Shown here: positions 36,372-45,190 of the stretch, one piece after another | Layout: each line of letters begins with the position of its first letter | How positions within the stretch are numbered: position 1 is the first letter of the stretch | From: CAMDPA01 sp965223035 | GTDB taxonomy: Bacteria > Pseudomonadota > Alphaproteobacteria > Rhizobiales > Hyphomicrobiaceae | Direction of reading: 5' to 3' | Assembly (NCBI GenBank): GCA_965223035.1 | Contig: OZ244980.1 | Coordinates: forward strand, 4,712,001 to 4,776,000 | Length of the DNA stretch: 64,000 nucleotides | Translations under genes and position numbers: made by a program | Notes under the pieces: generated by a model | Told to the model about the DNA's origin: nothing | Database searches by the model: none | Seen by the model: only the letters and a program-made list of their open reading frames with translations

Positions 36372-36866
36372 TCAATCGGTCCGCGCGTCGGCCGGCCAGC
36401 TGCTGAACGGGTACCGGGTGAGTTCCGCGTTGTAATACCGCCTGTCATTCGACACCTCGCGGCCGACCCAGGACGGCATCGCGATCGCCTGGTCCGCGCT
36501 GGCGAGTTCGACCTCGGCGATCACGAGGCCGTGGTTGTTTCCCTCGAACACGTCAACCTCCCAGGTGAGGTCACCGACTTCGACGTCATATCGGACCTTC
36601 TCGATCAGCGCACCTTCGCAGTGCCCGAGCAGCGCTTCCGCATCGGCGATGGGGATCGGCCATTCATATTCCTCGCGTTCGATCCCCGCCCGCGCCGTCT
36701 TGATCGTGAAGGTCGCCCAGTCGGCAGAGTTCCCGGCAATCCTGACACGGATGGAAACGCGGTCGCTTTGTGTGATGTAGCCCTGCCGCAGTCTTCGTGA
36801 CCGCGCCGCATCGCGGGCCCACGCGTCACTGTGCACCAGGAATTTTCGCTCGATCTCAAGCGCCAT
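36372..36866 (-). CDS. CYTH-domain phosphohydrolase (inorganic triphosphatase-like)
   Basis: 164 residues forming one CYTH triphosphate-tunnel domain. The N-terminal signature EIERKF (the ExExK motif) is followed by basic and acidic residues in alternating strands (RLRQGYI, RVRIAG, TIKTA, REEYEWPI, VDVFEGNNHGLVIAEVEL), which line the tunnel and bind metal and triphosphate. Bacterial members hydrolyse inorganic triphosphate or related substrates. Length is typical for a stand-alone CYTH protein. It is a single gene between two palindromic repeats. Confidence 0.9.
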   Translation of the reverse strand: MALEIERKFLVHSDAWARDAARSRRLRQGYITQSDRVSIRVRIAGNSADWATFTIKTARAGIEREEYEWPIPIADAEALLGHCEGALIEKVRYDVEVGDLTWEVDVFEGNNHGLVIAEVELASADQAIAMPSWVGREVSNDRRYYNAELTRYPFSSWPADARTD

Positions 36867-36898
36867 TATTCCTCATCAATCCCCGATCCCAGTGACCG

Positions 36899-36962
36899 CT
36901 AGAGCAACCTGCCTTAAATCGGAACCGGCTTTGCGGTTCCGATTTAAGGCGCGATGATCTAG
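36899..36962 (+). repeat. CTAG palindromic repeat, 64-bp hybrid form (copy i)
   Basis: CTAG at both ends and the same sequence as copy a at 2268 with very few differences. It lies between metW (stop side) and the start of the CYTH gene, about 33 bases upstream of the CYTH ATG, so it could affect CYTH expression. Confidence 0.86.
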
Positions 36963-36981
36963 GTCGCCCACCGGTGTAACG

Positions 36982-37629
36982 TCATGCCTCGCGCCGCAAC
37001 AAAAACACCGCCTTTTCCCCCAAAAGGTTCTGCAAGTCGAGAGGCAATGCCGAGGACAACAGCTTTCCGGCTGCGCTGAAGGCGGCGGAACGCTCCACCT
37101 TGGCACCGATCCTATCGCACAATTCGACGAAATCGATGATCGTGCACAGGTGCGCGTCCGGACTGTCGTACCAAGGCTCCGGCAAATTTGGCGTCATCGG
37201 CATACGGCCGGTGAACAACAGCTGCGCCCTGATCCGCCAATGACCAAAGTTGGGAAACGAGACGATCGCGTAGCTGCCGACGCGCAAGAGTTGCTCGAGA
37301 ACCACTTTCGGTTTCAGCGTCGCCTGGATCGTCAGGCTCAAAATCGCATAATCAAATGCGCCGGCCGGGTAATCCCTCAAGTCCTCGTCGGCATTTCCTT
37401 GCACGACCGACAACCCGCGGGCCACGCAGGCATTGACCCGCTCCCGCGACACCTCCATGCCGCGCCCGTCCACGTGCTTGGTGTCCGCAAGCAGCTGCAA
37501 AAGCGCGCCGTCTCCACAGCCGACGTCGAGCACACGGGCCGCATCGTTGACCATATCGGCGATCAGCAGATGGTCGATGCGCGGGGTGCCGGCCGCGGAG
37601 CTCAACGCCGTATCGGTTTCGAGCCGCAT
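36982..37629 (-). CDS. metW: Methionine biosynthesis protein MetW
   Basis: 215 residues with a class I methyltransferase fold (VLDVGCGDGALLQLL motif I near residue 33). The family blocks NADEDLRDYPAGAFDYAILSLTIQA, FPNFGHWRIRAQLLF and the DAHLCTIIDFVELC region identify MetW. MetW works together with the homoserine acetyltransferase MetX in many Alphaproteobacteria. The start ATG overlaps the metX stop (TGATG), so the two are translationally coupled. Confidence 0.94.
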   Translation of the reverse strand: MRLETDTALSSAAGTPRIDHLLIADMVNDAARVLDVGCGDGALLQLLADTKHVDGRGMEVSRERVNACVARGLSVVQGNADEDLRDYPAGAFDYAILSLTIQATLKPKVVLEQLLRVGSYAIVSFPNFGHWRIRAQLLFTGRMPMTPNLPEPWYDSPDAHLCTIIDFVELCDRIGAKVERSAAFSAAGKLLSSALPLDLQNLLGEKAVFLLRREA

Positions 37630-38924
37630 CAGGCCGGGACGGCGACGCGCGCGGGGTCGGCGGCTGCCCTGGCGGCTGGCAGACCTCGTTTGGCGGCTGC
37701 AGCATTAAGGAAGCCGGAAATGGTGGCGTGAAATTGCGGTTCATTCAGCAAGAAGGCGTCGTGCCCCTTACCACTTTCGATTTCCACGAAGCTGACGTTG
37801 GCCGCGACCGCATTGAGTGCTTGCACAATGCGCCGCGATTCCCGGGTCGGATACAGCCAGTCCGAGGTAAATGACACCACGCAGAACCGGGCCTGGGTAC
37901 CGCGGAAGGCATTGGCCAGCACGCCGCCGTGCTCGGCGGCCAAATCGAAGTAGTCCATCGCCCGTGTAATGTAGAGATAACTGTTGGCGTCGAACCGATC
38001 CACGAAGGTCGACCCCTGGTGGCGAAGGTAACTTTCGATCTGAAAATCCGCGTCGAACGAAAACGTTCGCTCGGCACGATCCTGCAAACTTCGCCCGAAC
38101 TTAAGTTGTAGCGTCTCTTCCGACAGATAGGTGATATGCGCCGCCATGCGCGCGACGGCCAGCCCCCGATGGGGCGTCTTGCCGACGTCCATGTAGCGGC
38201 CATTGCACCAGTCGGGATCGGCCATGACCGCTTGGCGCCCAACCTCGTGAAACGCGATGTTTTGCGCCGAATGATGGGCGGCGGTGGCAATCGGTACAAA
38301 CGAGAACGAACGGTCCTTGTGGGCGGCCGCCCACTGCAGCACCTGCATGCCACCCATCGAGCCGCCGATCACCGAGAACAATTGATCAATCCCTAAGTGA
38401 TCAAGCAATCGCGCTTGCGCGTTGACCATGTCGCGGATCGTGATGACCGGAAAATCCAAGCCGAAGGCAGATCCGGTTTCGGGATTGATCGAGGCTGGGC
38501 CCGTCGATCCCATGCAGCCGCTCAGGATATTGGGGCAAATGACAAAGAAACGATCGGTGTCGATCGGACGTCCAGGTCCGACCGCGGATTCCCACCAGCC
38601 CGGCTTACCCGTCACCGGGTGCGGGCTGGCCACGTGTTGGTCGCCGGTGAGTGCGTGGCAAACCAGGATCGCGTTCGAGCGATCGGCATTGAGTTCGCCG
38701 TAGGTCTTGTAGGCGATCGAAAATGGCGCCAGCGCTTGATCGCAATCCAAACTGAGGGGTTGCTCGCAGGGAAACGCCACCACCTCGCTGGACGGCTGCG
38801 CCAACTGTTGCGCCCGAACCGTCGCTGGATCGCTCGGCGCCCGCTCGTCCTCGCGCGGTTGCCGTGAGGGCAAGACCTTCGCGGGCCGCTGCCGCTCAAA
38901 ACCAATTCGATTGAAACTTCCCAT
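37629..38924 (-). CDS. metX: Homoserine O-acetyltransferase MetX
   Basis: 431-residue alpha/beta-hydrolase that transfers acetyl from acetyl-CoA to homoserine in methionine synthesis. Seen are YGELNADRSNAILVCHALTGDQHV, the nucleophile elbow GGSMGGMQ, SFTSDWLYP with the catalytic Asp, and the C-terminal His in GKGHDAFLL. About 45 residues at the N-terminus are extra and not conserved. ATG 38924 has GGAG eight bases upstream; a longer open frame to 38960 is less likely. A succinyltransferase activity cannot be excluded from sequence alone, but pairing with metW favours the usual assignment. Confidence 0.93.
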   Translation of the reverse strand: MGSFNRIGFERQRPAKVLPSRQPREDERAPSDPATVRAQQLAQPSSEVVAFPCEQPLSLDCDQALAPFSIAYKTYGELNADRSNAILVCHALTGDQHVASPHPVTGKPGWWESAVGPGRPIDTDRFFVICPNILSGCMGSTGPASINPETGSAFGLDFPVITIRDMVNAQARLLDHLGIDQLFSVIGGSMGGMQVLQWAAAHKDRSFSFVPIATAAHHSAQNIAFHEVGRQAVMADPDWCNGRYMDVGKTPHRGLAVARMAAHITYLSEETLQLKFGRSLQDRAERTFSFDADFQIESYLRHQGSTFVDRFDANSYLYITRAMDYFDLAAEHGGVLANAFRGTQARFCVVSFTSDWLYPTRESRRIVQALNAVAANVSFVEIESGKGHDAFLLNEPQFHATISGFLNAAAAKRGLPAARAAADPARVAVPA

Positions 38925-39249
38925 AGGCGCTCCGCAGCTTGGGCCAGTCGACATTCGCAAAGATGAAGAGATGCCGATGCCCTTTTCGCCTCCTGGGCCG
39001 AGGCGACCGCTTCTGGGCTCGCGCGCGGCCTGTTTAGCGAGTTGTTTTACGTGGCTGCAAGCCGGCCGGCCAAATCACCACGACGATGCTCTGTTGCATA
39101 ACCGAGGACGGCGCGTGACGTCAAGTTTGCGCCCCCCGGTGCAGTTTGCCATTGACAAGTAGGTGCTCACCCAACAAGCTTAACTATCTGTAAACAAACT
39201 AAATTGTTCGTATTCTATTCCGTTTTTGTTTGTCATAGGTTCAGCTCGG
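38925..39249. other. 325-bp divergent intergenic region
   Basis: Separates metX (leftward) from the BcsS-like gene (rightward). The last 80 bases are markedly AT-rich and probably hold the promoter of the rightward gene; a TTGACA lies at 39152-39157 but a well-spaced -10 partner is not obvious. No gene seen. Confidence 0.4.
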
Positions 39250-40017
39250 GTGCGGTTTGGCAAGCGTCATATTTTCGTGATCTGGCAAATCGTGATGCTC
39301 GGGCTGGCCCTGTGCGGTCAGGCGCAAGCGCAGTTGAGCAGTCTGCCGATCTTGGGTGGCCTGGCTCTCAAGCCTGGCCCCAAGTCGCTGGAAGTCTGGC
39401 TCAGTGGCCATTACATCTCGCAATCGCCGTCGCTCTCGATGGGGCTGACCTGGGCGCCATTTGGAGCCCTCAACCGCGATGGACTGCGGCTGCGGGCGAC
39501 GCTCGGCGGCAACTTCTACCGCTATCGCACCGAGGTCTATAGGGCGTCACGCTTGCCCGAAGGCGGATCGATGCTGTCCGAGCTGCAGGTTGGCTATCAG
39601 ATCAGCCACGGCCCACTCACGCTCAAGGGCTTCATCGGTGCGGCGTTCGCGGACTACGCGCTGACCGTGAACGATCGTCGCAATCCAAAACGTGGCCTCG
39701 AGCGCGGAGTTGCTGGTCATTTCGACGCCTGGCTCAACATCACACCCCGGACCTGGGCTCAGTTCAGTGCATATGCCACCAACGCCCACCGCAACCGGCG
39801 CGCGCACGTGCGGCTCGGATTTCGCTTGGTTCCCGCATTTTCCGTCGGCCTTGAGGCGGGCGTGTTCAACGACGCCAGCGGCCGCTACCTGCACGGCGGT
39901 CCCCTGATCCGCTATCAATGGTCGGCCGGCGAAGCCGTGCTGTCGCTGGGGCAGACCCATGCGCAAGCGCGCACGCCAACGCCGTTCGCCTCGCTCACGC
40001 TGGTCAGCAAGTTTTAA
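39250..40017 (+). CDS. BcsS-like outer-membrane protein (putative)
   Basis: About 255 residues. A signal peptide (basic FGKR, hydrophobic IWQIVMLGLALCG, cleavage near AQAQ) is followed by alternating beta strands ending in aromatic residues and a C-terminal SLTLVSKF (terminal Phe), as in outer-membrane barrels. The blocks SLSMGLTWAPFGALNRDGLRL and GGNFYRYRTEV resemble the BcsS (cellulose biosynthesis-associated) family of Hyphomicrobiales. No cellulose synthase gene is in the window. GTG 39250 is chosen because it begins a proper signal peptide; TTG 39226 and ATG 39295 are alternatives. Confidence 0.6.
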   Translation: MRFGKRHIFVIWQIVMLGLALCGQAQAQLSSLPILGGLALKPGPKSLEVWLSGHYISQSPSLSMGLTWAPFGALNRDGLRLRATLGGNFYRYRTEVYRASRLPEGGSMLSELQVGYQISHGPLTLKGFIGAAFADYALTVNDRRNPKRGLERGVAGHFDAWLNITPRTWAQFSAYATNAHRNRRAHVRLGFRLVPAFSVGLEAGVFNDASGRYLHGGPLIRYQWSAGEAVLSLGQTHAQARTPTPFASLTLVSKF

Positions 40018-40135
40018 TCCAACACGCTTGGCAATGCCGCTCGAAAATGGGGCGCGGTCATCGGCTGGACTATGCTATAATGCCAATACTCGCCCGAAAA
40101 ATTGCATCCGTCCAGCAAGACCAAGCGAGCCGACA

Positions 40136-40948
40136 ATGAAATCGATCCTGTTACCTGTCGAATCGAACACCACCATCGATTCGGCGTTCGCCATCGCCGA
40201 TATCCTGGCCAGCCGGTTCGCGGCCCAGGTCGAGGCGATCACGCTGAAGCCCAGCATCGTCGATTTTATTGCGCCCGACCCAGTGGTCGTGGTGCTGCCG
40301 CAACCGAACTACAGTGAAGAAGATATCGTCAATGAAGCCCGCCGCCGCTTCGACGCCTTCACCACCGAGCGCGGTTCGCGCTCAGTGTTCCGATGGAGCG
40401 GCCGACCGGCGATCGACGATACCGGCCTGGCCGCGCTCAGTCGCGTTTACGACATCACCATCGTCGGCAGGCCCGGCGTCGGCCGGTCGGAGCCGCGCAT
40501 GACGACGTTGGAAGCGGCGCTGTTCGAAAGCGGTCGGCCGGTGCTGATGGCGCCACCAATGCCACCGGATGACTTGGGCACCAACATCCTCATTCACTGG
40601 AACGCCAGCACCGAGACGGCCCGGGTCATCTACGATGCGCTGGAGCTATTGCGGGCCGCCGACACCGTCACCCTACTCACGGTTGAAGGCAACATGGCGC
40701 CGGGTCCGGAGGCGGCCGATATGGTGGCATATCTGGCGACGCACGGTGTCCAAGCTAACGAGGCGTTCGTGCGCCCGCCAAGTCGCGCTCATGCCGGCGA
40801 GACCATTCTGGCTGAAGCCAGGCGCCTGGGCGCGGACCTGTTGCTCAAGGGCGCCTACACACAAAGTCGGCTCAAGCAAATGATTTTTGGAGGTGCGACA
40901 CAGCATATCTTGCAGTCGTCCCACATCCCTGTGATCCTTTCACACTGA
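40136..40948 (+). CDS. Universal stress protein, tandem UspA domains
   Basis: 270 residues made of two Usp folds (about 1-140 and 150-270). The N-terminal MKSILLPVES and the second-domain start TNILIHWNASTETARVIYDAL are the typical first strands; the C-terminal DLLLKGAYTQSRLKQMIFGGATQHILQSSHIPVILSH contains the G-x2-G-x9-GS/T-like nucleotide-binding end, here slightly degenerate. Such proteins bind ATP or nucleotides and help survival under stress. The upstream open frame to 39959 overlaps the BcsS-like gene and is ignored. Single gene, followed 38 bases later by the small secreted protein gene. Confidence 0.88.
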   Translation: MKSILLPVESNTTIDSAFAIADILASRFAAQVEAITLKPSIVDFIAPDPVVVVLPQPNYSEEDIVNEARRRFDAFTTERGSRSVFRWSGRPAIDDTGLAALSRVYDITIVGRPGVGRSEPRMTTLEAALFESGRPVLMAPPMPPDDLGTNILIHWNASTETARVIYDALELLRAADTVTLLTVEGNMAPGPEAADMVAYLATHGVQANEAFVRPPSRAHAGETILAEARRLGADLLLKGAYTQSRLKQMIFGGATQHILQSSHIPVILSH

Positions 40949-40986
40949 GCAATCGCCATCTCGGCAAGGGGCGGGAGGTGATCAGC

Positions 40987-41343
40987 ATGCGGTGGTTGGC
41001 AGTGAGGTGCGCACGATTGCGCAAGCGGCCCTCGGTTGCGTTATTGGTCGGCTCAGCGGTTTGCTCCGGAGCGTTCAATTTGGCCGGCTTGTCGGTGGCC
41101 GCTTCGGCCGCAGAAATGGCGGGCTGCGCCAAACAAAGCGTCAGCGCCCAGGGCGAGGCAGCAAGCTTCCAATGGCTGGCGCGGATCAAGGCGATCGGCA
41201 ACTGGCGCAGTAAGGTCAGGCATCTGCCGGAGTTGGGCGCAGCTTACGATGATTGGCGAAAAGGCAAGGAGCCGCTGGAGCGCTGCATCAACAATTCGGG
41301 CAGCATCATTTGCACCGTGACCGCCACCCCCTGCCGGTCCTGA
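40987..41343 (+). CDS. Small secreted or membrane-anchored protein of unknown function
   Basis: 118 residues. A basic N-terminus (RCARLRKRP) and hydrophobic segment (SVALLVGSAVCSGAFNLAGLSVAASAA) form a signal peptide. The mature part of about 75 residues contains AKQSVSAQGEAASFQWLARIKAIGNWRSKVR, PELGAAYDDW and four cysteines (AGCA, ERCIN, IICT, TPCRS), which may pair in the periplasm. ATG 40987 is supported by the strong ribosome site GGGAGG just upstream; GTG 40978 overlaps that site. No family recognised. Confidence 0.68.
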   Translation: MRWLAVRCARLRKRPSVALLVGSAVCSGAFNLAGLSVAASAAEMAGCAKQSVSAQGEAASFQWLARIKAIGNWRSKVRHLPELGAAYDDWRKGKEPLERCINNSGSIICTVTATPCRS

Positions 41344-41440
41344 CGCGCCGGTGCTCCGCTTCGCCCGTACGTGAGAACGACTGACGCCACTGCTTGCTCG
41401 CGGTCGTTCACGAGCCAGATCCGCCTGGGGCGCAAATGAT

Positions 41441-41501
41441 CTAGATCATCGCGCCTTTGATCGGGATCGTTCCGATTCCGATCAAAGGCAGGTTGCTCTA
41501 G
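41441..41501 (-). repeat. CTAG palindromic repeat, hybrid form, reverse orientation (copy j)
   Basis: CTAGATCATCGCGCCTTTGA at the left and ATCAAAGGCAGGTTGCTCTAG-type arm at the right. The right CTAG supplies the TAG stop of the leftward Pht5-like gene. It lies between convergent genes. Confidence 0.84.
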
Positions 41502-42484
41502 ATCTTGAACGATTCCAGCACCTCTGGCGCAAAGAGATCCGCCGGCTCGAGCCGCCGTTTTGAAAGGCCGCAAGCGTGATGATACTTGAGGAATGTCGAT
41601 AGCGTCTCGACGTTCTTTTCGAACCCGTAAGGCCAATAATCATCACCCATCAACCGGCACGCCTCCTCAACATGGGCGTTGTGCCAGGGCAGCATCGCCA
41701 TATGTGCCGCCGTCTGCCGCTGCAGCGCATACACGCGCCGTTGCGCCTCGACGCACGCTTTCATCAGCGACTGAGCGATCCACCGGTGTCGGTCATAAAG
41801 CTCGCGCCGGATCGCCACAACATGCATAATTGGAAAGATCCCGGTGCGTTGGTAATAGGCCTTTTCCTCCGCTTCGTAATTGGGAAACAGACGAACGACC
41901 CGCTCACCGTCGAACGTCGACGGCGCACGGGCGGTGTGCAAGGCGTCGACCTCGCCGTCCGCCAACATCTGCGCCAGGGTCTTGTCTGCGGGAATCGCCT
42001 CAACTTTGATGTTGTCGGGCAGATCGAGCGCAATTTTTTCCGGGCGGCCGGGTTGTTCCTCGCCGCCGGTGAAATAAGTCACCGAATCGACGGGGACACC
42101 GTAGTGCTCGTCGAGAATGCCACGGATCCAGACCGGCGCGGTCATTTGAAACTCCGGCACACCAACCCGCTTGCCAATGAGATCCTTGGGCTGCTTGATG
42201 CCAGCGTTCGCGTTCACGAAGATGCAAGAATGGCGAAAGAAGCGTGACGGCCACACCGGGATCGCGATGAACGGCTGGGGGTCTTTGAACAGCGACACGG
42301 TGTAGGACGACATCGACATTTCGGAAACGTCGAACTCGCGAAAGCGGGCTTGTCGGAAAAACGTCTCCTCGACGGCCATGTCGAGGAAATTGATGTCGAT
42401 ACCGTCGGGCCGAACGCTGCCGTCGGCGATCGGTCGCATCCGGTCATAGCCCCAACATCCGAACGTCAAATTGAGTCGGCTCAT
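41498..42484 (-). CDS. Pht5/4,5-dihydroxyphthalate decarboxylase-like protein (periplasmic-binding-protein fold)
   Basis: 328 residues of the family that includes 4,5-dihydroxyphthalate decarboxylase and shares the type II periplasmic-binding-protein fold. It begins LTFGCWGYDRMRPIADGSVRPDGIDINFL and contains SEMSMSSYTVSLF, FVNANAGIKQPKDLIGKRVGVPEFQMTAPVWIRGIL, and DALHTARAPSTF. No signal peptide is visible, so a cytoplasmic enzyme is more likely than a transporter component. Members with this N-terminus are widespread and mostly uncharacterised. It lies 35 bases after the iron-sulfur flavoprotein reductase gene in the same direction. ATG 42484 is the family start. Confidence 0.78.
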   Translation of the reverse strand: MSRLNLTFGCWGYDRMRPIADGSVRPDGIDINFLDMAVEETFFRQARFREFDVSEMSMSSYTVSLFKDPQPFIAIPVWPSRFFRHSCIFVNANAGIKQPKDLIGKRVGVPEFQMTAPVWIRGILDEHYGVPVDSVTYFTGGEEQPGRPEKIALDLPDNIKVEAIPADKTLAQMLADGEVDALHTARAPSTFDGERVVRLFPNYEAEEKAYYQRTGIFPIMHVVAIRRELYDRHRWIAQSLMKACVEAQRRVYALQRQTAAHMAMLPWHNAHVEEACRLMGDDYWPYGFEKNVETLSTFLKYHHACGLSKRRLEPADLFAPEVLESFKI

Positions 42485-42519
42485 GTCTATGCAACTCCCT
42501 GGCGTGGACAAGGATAAGC

Positions 42520-43560
42520 TCAATAGAATTGGTCGTAGTGCACTTGCGAGGGCGGCACCTTGGCGTGATGCATCAACTGGACCACAGCCGTGGCCATCGC
42601 CGGCGGGCCGGCGAAGTAGACCTCGAACTGCTGCAAACGATCCGCGAACAGCTGTTGGGCGGCATCGGTGATCAGGCCGGTTCGCCCGTTCCACGCGGCC
42701 CGGTCCGCATCGTCATCCAGCTCCGACAGCACCGGCACATAGTGGATGCGGTCACCATACCCGGGCAGGCAGCTCAGGATCGACTCGCCAGCCACGTCGC
42801 GCACCTGCCGCCCGCCGTAGATGAAATGCAGCGACCGGCCGGCCAGTTTTGAGCAGCGCACAAACCCGCGCGCGATCGAGATCATCGGCGATAGCCCGGA
42901 TCCGCCGGCCAAGCACAGGACATCGCGGGGGGCATCCTCGCGCAGATAGGCCATACCAAACGGACCGTCCGCCGTGATCTCCTGGTCGACGGTAAGCCCT
43001 TCAAACAGTTTTCCGGTACAGGCTCCACGTGGAACCCGCTTGATCTGGAAATGCCATTGGGTCGGGTCGTCGATCGCGATGTTGGACATCGAGTAGGCCC
43101 GCGCGCCGGGGACGCCGGGCACGTCGAGCAAGGCATACTGTCCCGGCAGAAAAGGCGCTGCTCGATCGAGCTTGAAACGAAACTCGCGGATATCGTGCGT
43201 GATGTCCTCCACCTCCGCGAGCTTGGCGCTGACCTGGGCCGGACGATGATGCGGCTGGTAATGGTCTCGCAGATTGACCTTGATCGACAGGTCTGACAGT
43301 GGGCGGGCCTGACAGCCGAGAAATCGGTTGCGGCTCTTGTGGCGCTCGGTCCAGGCCGGCGCATCGACACGCAAATGTTCAACCTCACCGTCGAGCAGCT
43401 CGAACAGGCAGTTGCCACACGACCCGACGTTGCATTCGTAGGGGAAGCCGAGGCCGGCGCGCAGCGCTGCACGAAGAACGGTGTCGTCGCCGGGGCAATC
43501 GAAGTCCAGGTCGGGTTTGGCCAGCTTGATGTTCGGCATGCGTTTCTTCAGAGCTTGCAT
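42520..43560 (-). CDS. 2Fe-2S/FAD oxidoreductase (oxygenase reductase type)
   Basis: 346 residues in the order plant-type ferredoxin, FAD domain, NAD domain. The [2Fe-2S] Cys ligands are in CNVGSCGNCLFELLDG with the fourth Cys in RFLGCQARP; the FAD motif is RAYSMSN; the NAD-binding part has GGSGLSPMISIARG and the C-terminal FAGPPAMA. This is the electron-transfer component of multicomponent oxygenases, passing electrons from NAD(P)H to an oxygenase that is not found next to it. It may serve the Rieske-containing proteins further along or an oxygenase elsewhere. GTG 43563 and ATG 43560 are equivalent choices. Confidence 0.9.
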   Translation of the reverse strand: MQALKKRMPNIKLAKPDLDFDCPGDDTVLRAALRAGLGFPYECNVGSCGNCLFELLDGEVEHLRVDAPAWTERHKSRNRFLGCQARPLSDLSIKVNLRDHYQPHHRPAQVSAKLAEVEDITHDIREFRFKLDRAAPFLPGQYALLDVPGVPGARAYSMSNIAIDDPTQWHFQIKRVPRGACTGKLFEGLTVDQEITADGPFGMAYLREDAPRDVLCLAGGSGLSPMISIARGFVRCSKLAGRSLHFIYGGRQVRDVAGESILSCLPGYGDRIHYVPVLSELDDDADRAAWNGRTGLITDAAQQLFADRLQQFEVYFAGPPAMATAVVQLMHHAKVPPSQVHYDQFY

Positions 43561-43836
43561 CACGGGAAGGGGCGGGAGGCGGGCAGGCTAGGAGCTTCGC
43601 ATCCGCATTGCAATGTCGGCCCGCCGCGGCTCACTGCGGCGGATCGCTCGACCGTTTCTCGACGCTCGCGTGAAGGGCTGGCTGCTTGGTGTGGCCTGGG
43701 ACCCAACCGGCGAGCGCTGGCGCCCCCCGGGAGCCGCACAACGACGATCTCTTCCCCTTGAGGGAGTTGATTGAGGAAATCGGCTATGTTGCGTTTGCAG
43801 CCACGATCTGCACCAGCCGATCGGTGCTGAGTTGCG

Positions 43837-44634
43837 TCAGCCGCGCTGAACCCTGTCGCGTTGCAGATGCATAGAGTAAACGAAACGCTTCTCGGGATGG
43901 ATGGTCACGGTCGTCTCGAAGTTGCGGCCGGTGTCGTCGGTGTACCGACGCACAATCGACAGCGCCGGGGTGCCGTCCGCGACCTCCATCAAGCGGGCCA
44001 GCTTGCTATCGATGGAGCTGGCAAAGATTCGGATCTCGGCGTCTTGGATGATCACCCCTAACTTGCGCTCAATAATCTCGTAGATCGGCTCGTGGCCGGT
44101 GTCCTCGGCCGTCACGACGTCGGCAAACGACGGTAAGATATAAATATCGGACCAGGAGATCGGCACCCGACTTTCATCAAACAGCCGCAGACCGCTGATG
44201 CGGAACCACTGCTGTCCGACCGGACAGTCGATCAGGCTGGCCAGGCTCGGGTCGGCGTGGACCGGCCCTTGAAACAGGTTGGATCGATAGGTGTCGGCGG
44301 GATATTTCAACAATTCCGCAACCGAGGACATGCGATGGACAAACGCGCTGTCCGTTTTCACCGCCTTGACAACCGTGCCAGCACCACGACGACGGTCGAT
44401 GACGCCGCGCTCGGACAGCCACCGCAACGCCTCGCGCACGGTGAACCGACTGGCGTTGAAGCGTTCGCACAGCTCGGTCTCCGCCGGCAACATCGAGCCG
44501 ACCGAATAATGACCGTCAGAGATGTCGGCCATCACCGCAGTTGCGATTTGGCGATAGCGCGGAATACCACCGGTGGCGCTCGTCGGCTCCTGCCCGATGT
44601 CACGCTTAGCTCTGCCCTCAAAGTCGTCGGTCAT
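43837..44634 (-). CDS. GntR-family transcriptional regulator with UTRA domain
   Basis: 265 residues. The N-terminal winged helix (PRYRQIATAVMADISDGHYSVGSMLPAETELCERFNASRFTVREALRWLSERGVIDRRRGAGTVV) is a textbook GntR DNA-binding domain of the HutC/FarR subfamily. A UTRA effector-binding domain follows (about residues 110-255; EPIYEIIERKLGV, IRRYTDDTGRNFETTVTIHP). It probably senses a small acid or sugar-like ligand and represses the adjacent catabolic genes. ATG 44634 is preferred; the frame extends to 44664 into a 17-bp tandem array that looks like its control region. It is divergent from the crotonase/CoA-transferase genes. Confidence 0.92.
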   Translation of the reverse strand: MTDDFEGRAKRDIGQEPTSATGGIPRYRQIATAVMADISDGHYSVGSMLPAETELCERFNASRFTVREALRWLSERGVIDRRRGAGTVVKAVKTDSAFVHRMSSVAELLKYPADTYRSNLFQGPVHADPSLASLIDCPVGQQWFRISGLRLFDESRVPISWSDIYILPSFADVVTAEDTGHEPIYEIIERKLGVIIQDAEIRIFASSIDSKLARLMEVADGTPALSIVRRYTDDTGRNFETTVTIHPEKRFVYSMHLQRDRVQRG

Positions 44635-44645
44635 CGATGGTCGGT

Positions 44646-44783
44646 AACACTTTACGCACGTCACTCATTTGCGCCCGTCACTCATTTGCGCCCGTCACTC
44701 TTTTACGCACGTCACTCTTTTACGCACGTCACTCTTTTACGCACGTTACCCATTTGCGCACGTTACCCATTTGCGCACGTTAC
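44646..44783 (-). repeat. 17-bp tandem repeat array upstream of the GntR gene
   Basis: Seven complete 17-base units with partial units at both ends. There are three unit types in blocks: CACTCATTTGCGCCCGT (two copies), CACTCTTTTACGCACGT (three), TACCCATTTGCGCACGT (two). The blockwise order shows local duplication. It begins 12 bases upstream of the GntR start and lies in the 556-bp divergent region 44635-45190; the rest of this region shows no gene. Confidence 0.92.
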
Positions 44784-45190
44784 AGGCCGCCAAGCAACCG
44801 ACGCCAACACTGCGGCGCCTACGGCGGCAGTGGCAAGGTCCGGACTTATCGGCAGTATTGGGTCAGTTTACCGCGGACGCAAGCGGCTATGCGGCCCGTG
44901 GTCGCCCGAATTGTCTGGACATGATCGCGTGGGTGCGCATCAATATGGGGTCGGCCACCGCGCATGCGCGCCAGCGCGGGTCAACACCTGAAGAAAGCTT
45001 GACGTATCGTGGTGAATGCGAAGCAACGCCCACCCCCTCCACCGTATCCGTCCCCACCGCAAGCCGGCCGCGCGCGGGCACCAGATCATATCCGCCTAAG
45101 GCGGAATCGCCGTGCAATCCCGCTCGCCCGGCCCAGTGACCACGACGACGACGCCAGCAGTCTACATTAAATCGGGAGCGCCAACCAGCC

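Noticed and set aside
39152..39186. Sigma-70 promoter with TTGACA and TAACTA upstream of the BcsS-like gene
   Set aside because: The two boxes are 23 bases apart, too far for a normal promoter; the AT-rich region is noted without a promoter call.
44257..44991. Plus-strand open frame of 244 codons across the 17-bp array, with repeated peptide motifs
   Set aside because: The array is open in all three frames because 17 is not a multiple of three; the 5' part is antisense to the GntR gene and there is no ribosome site.
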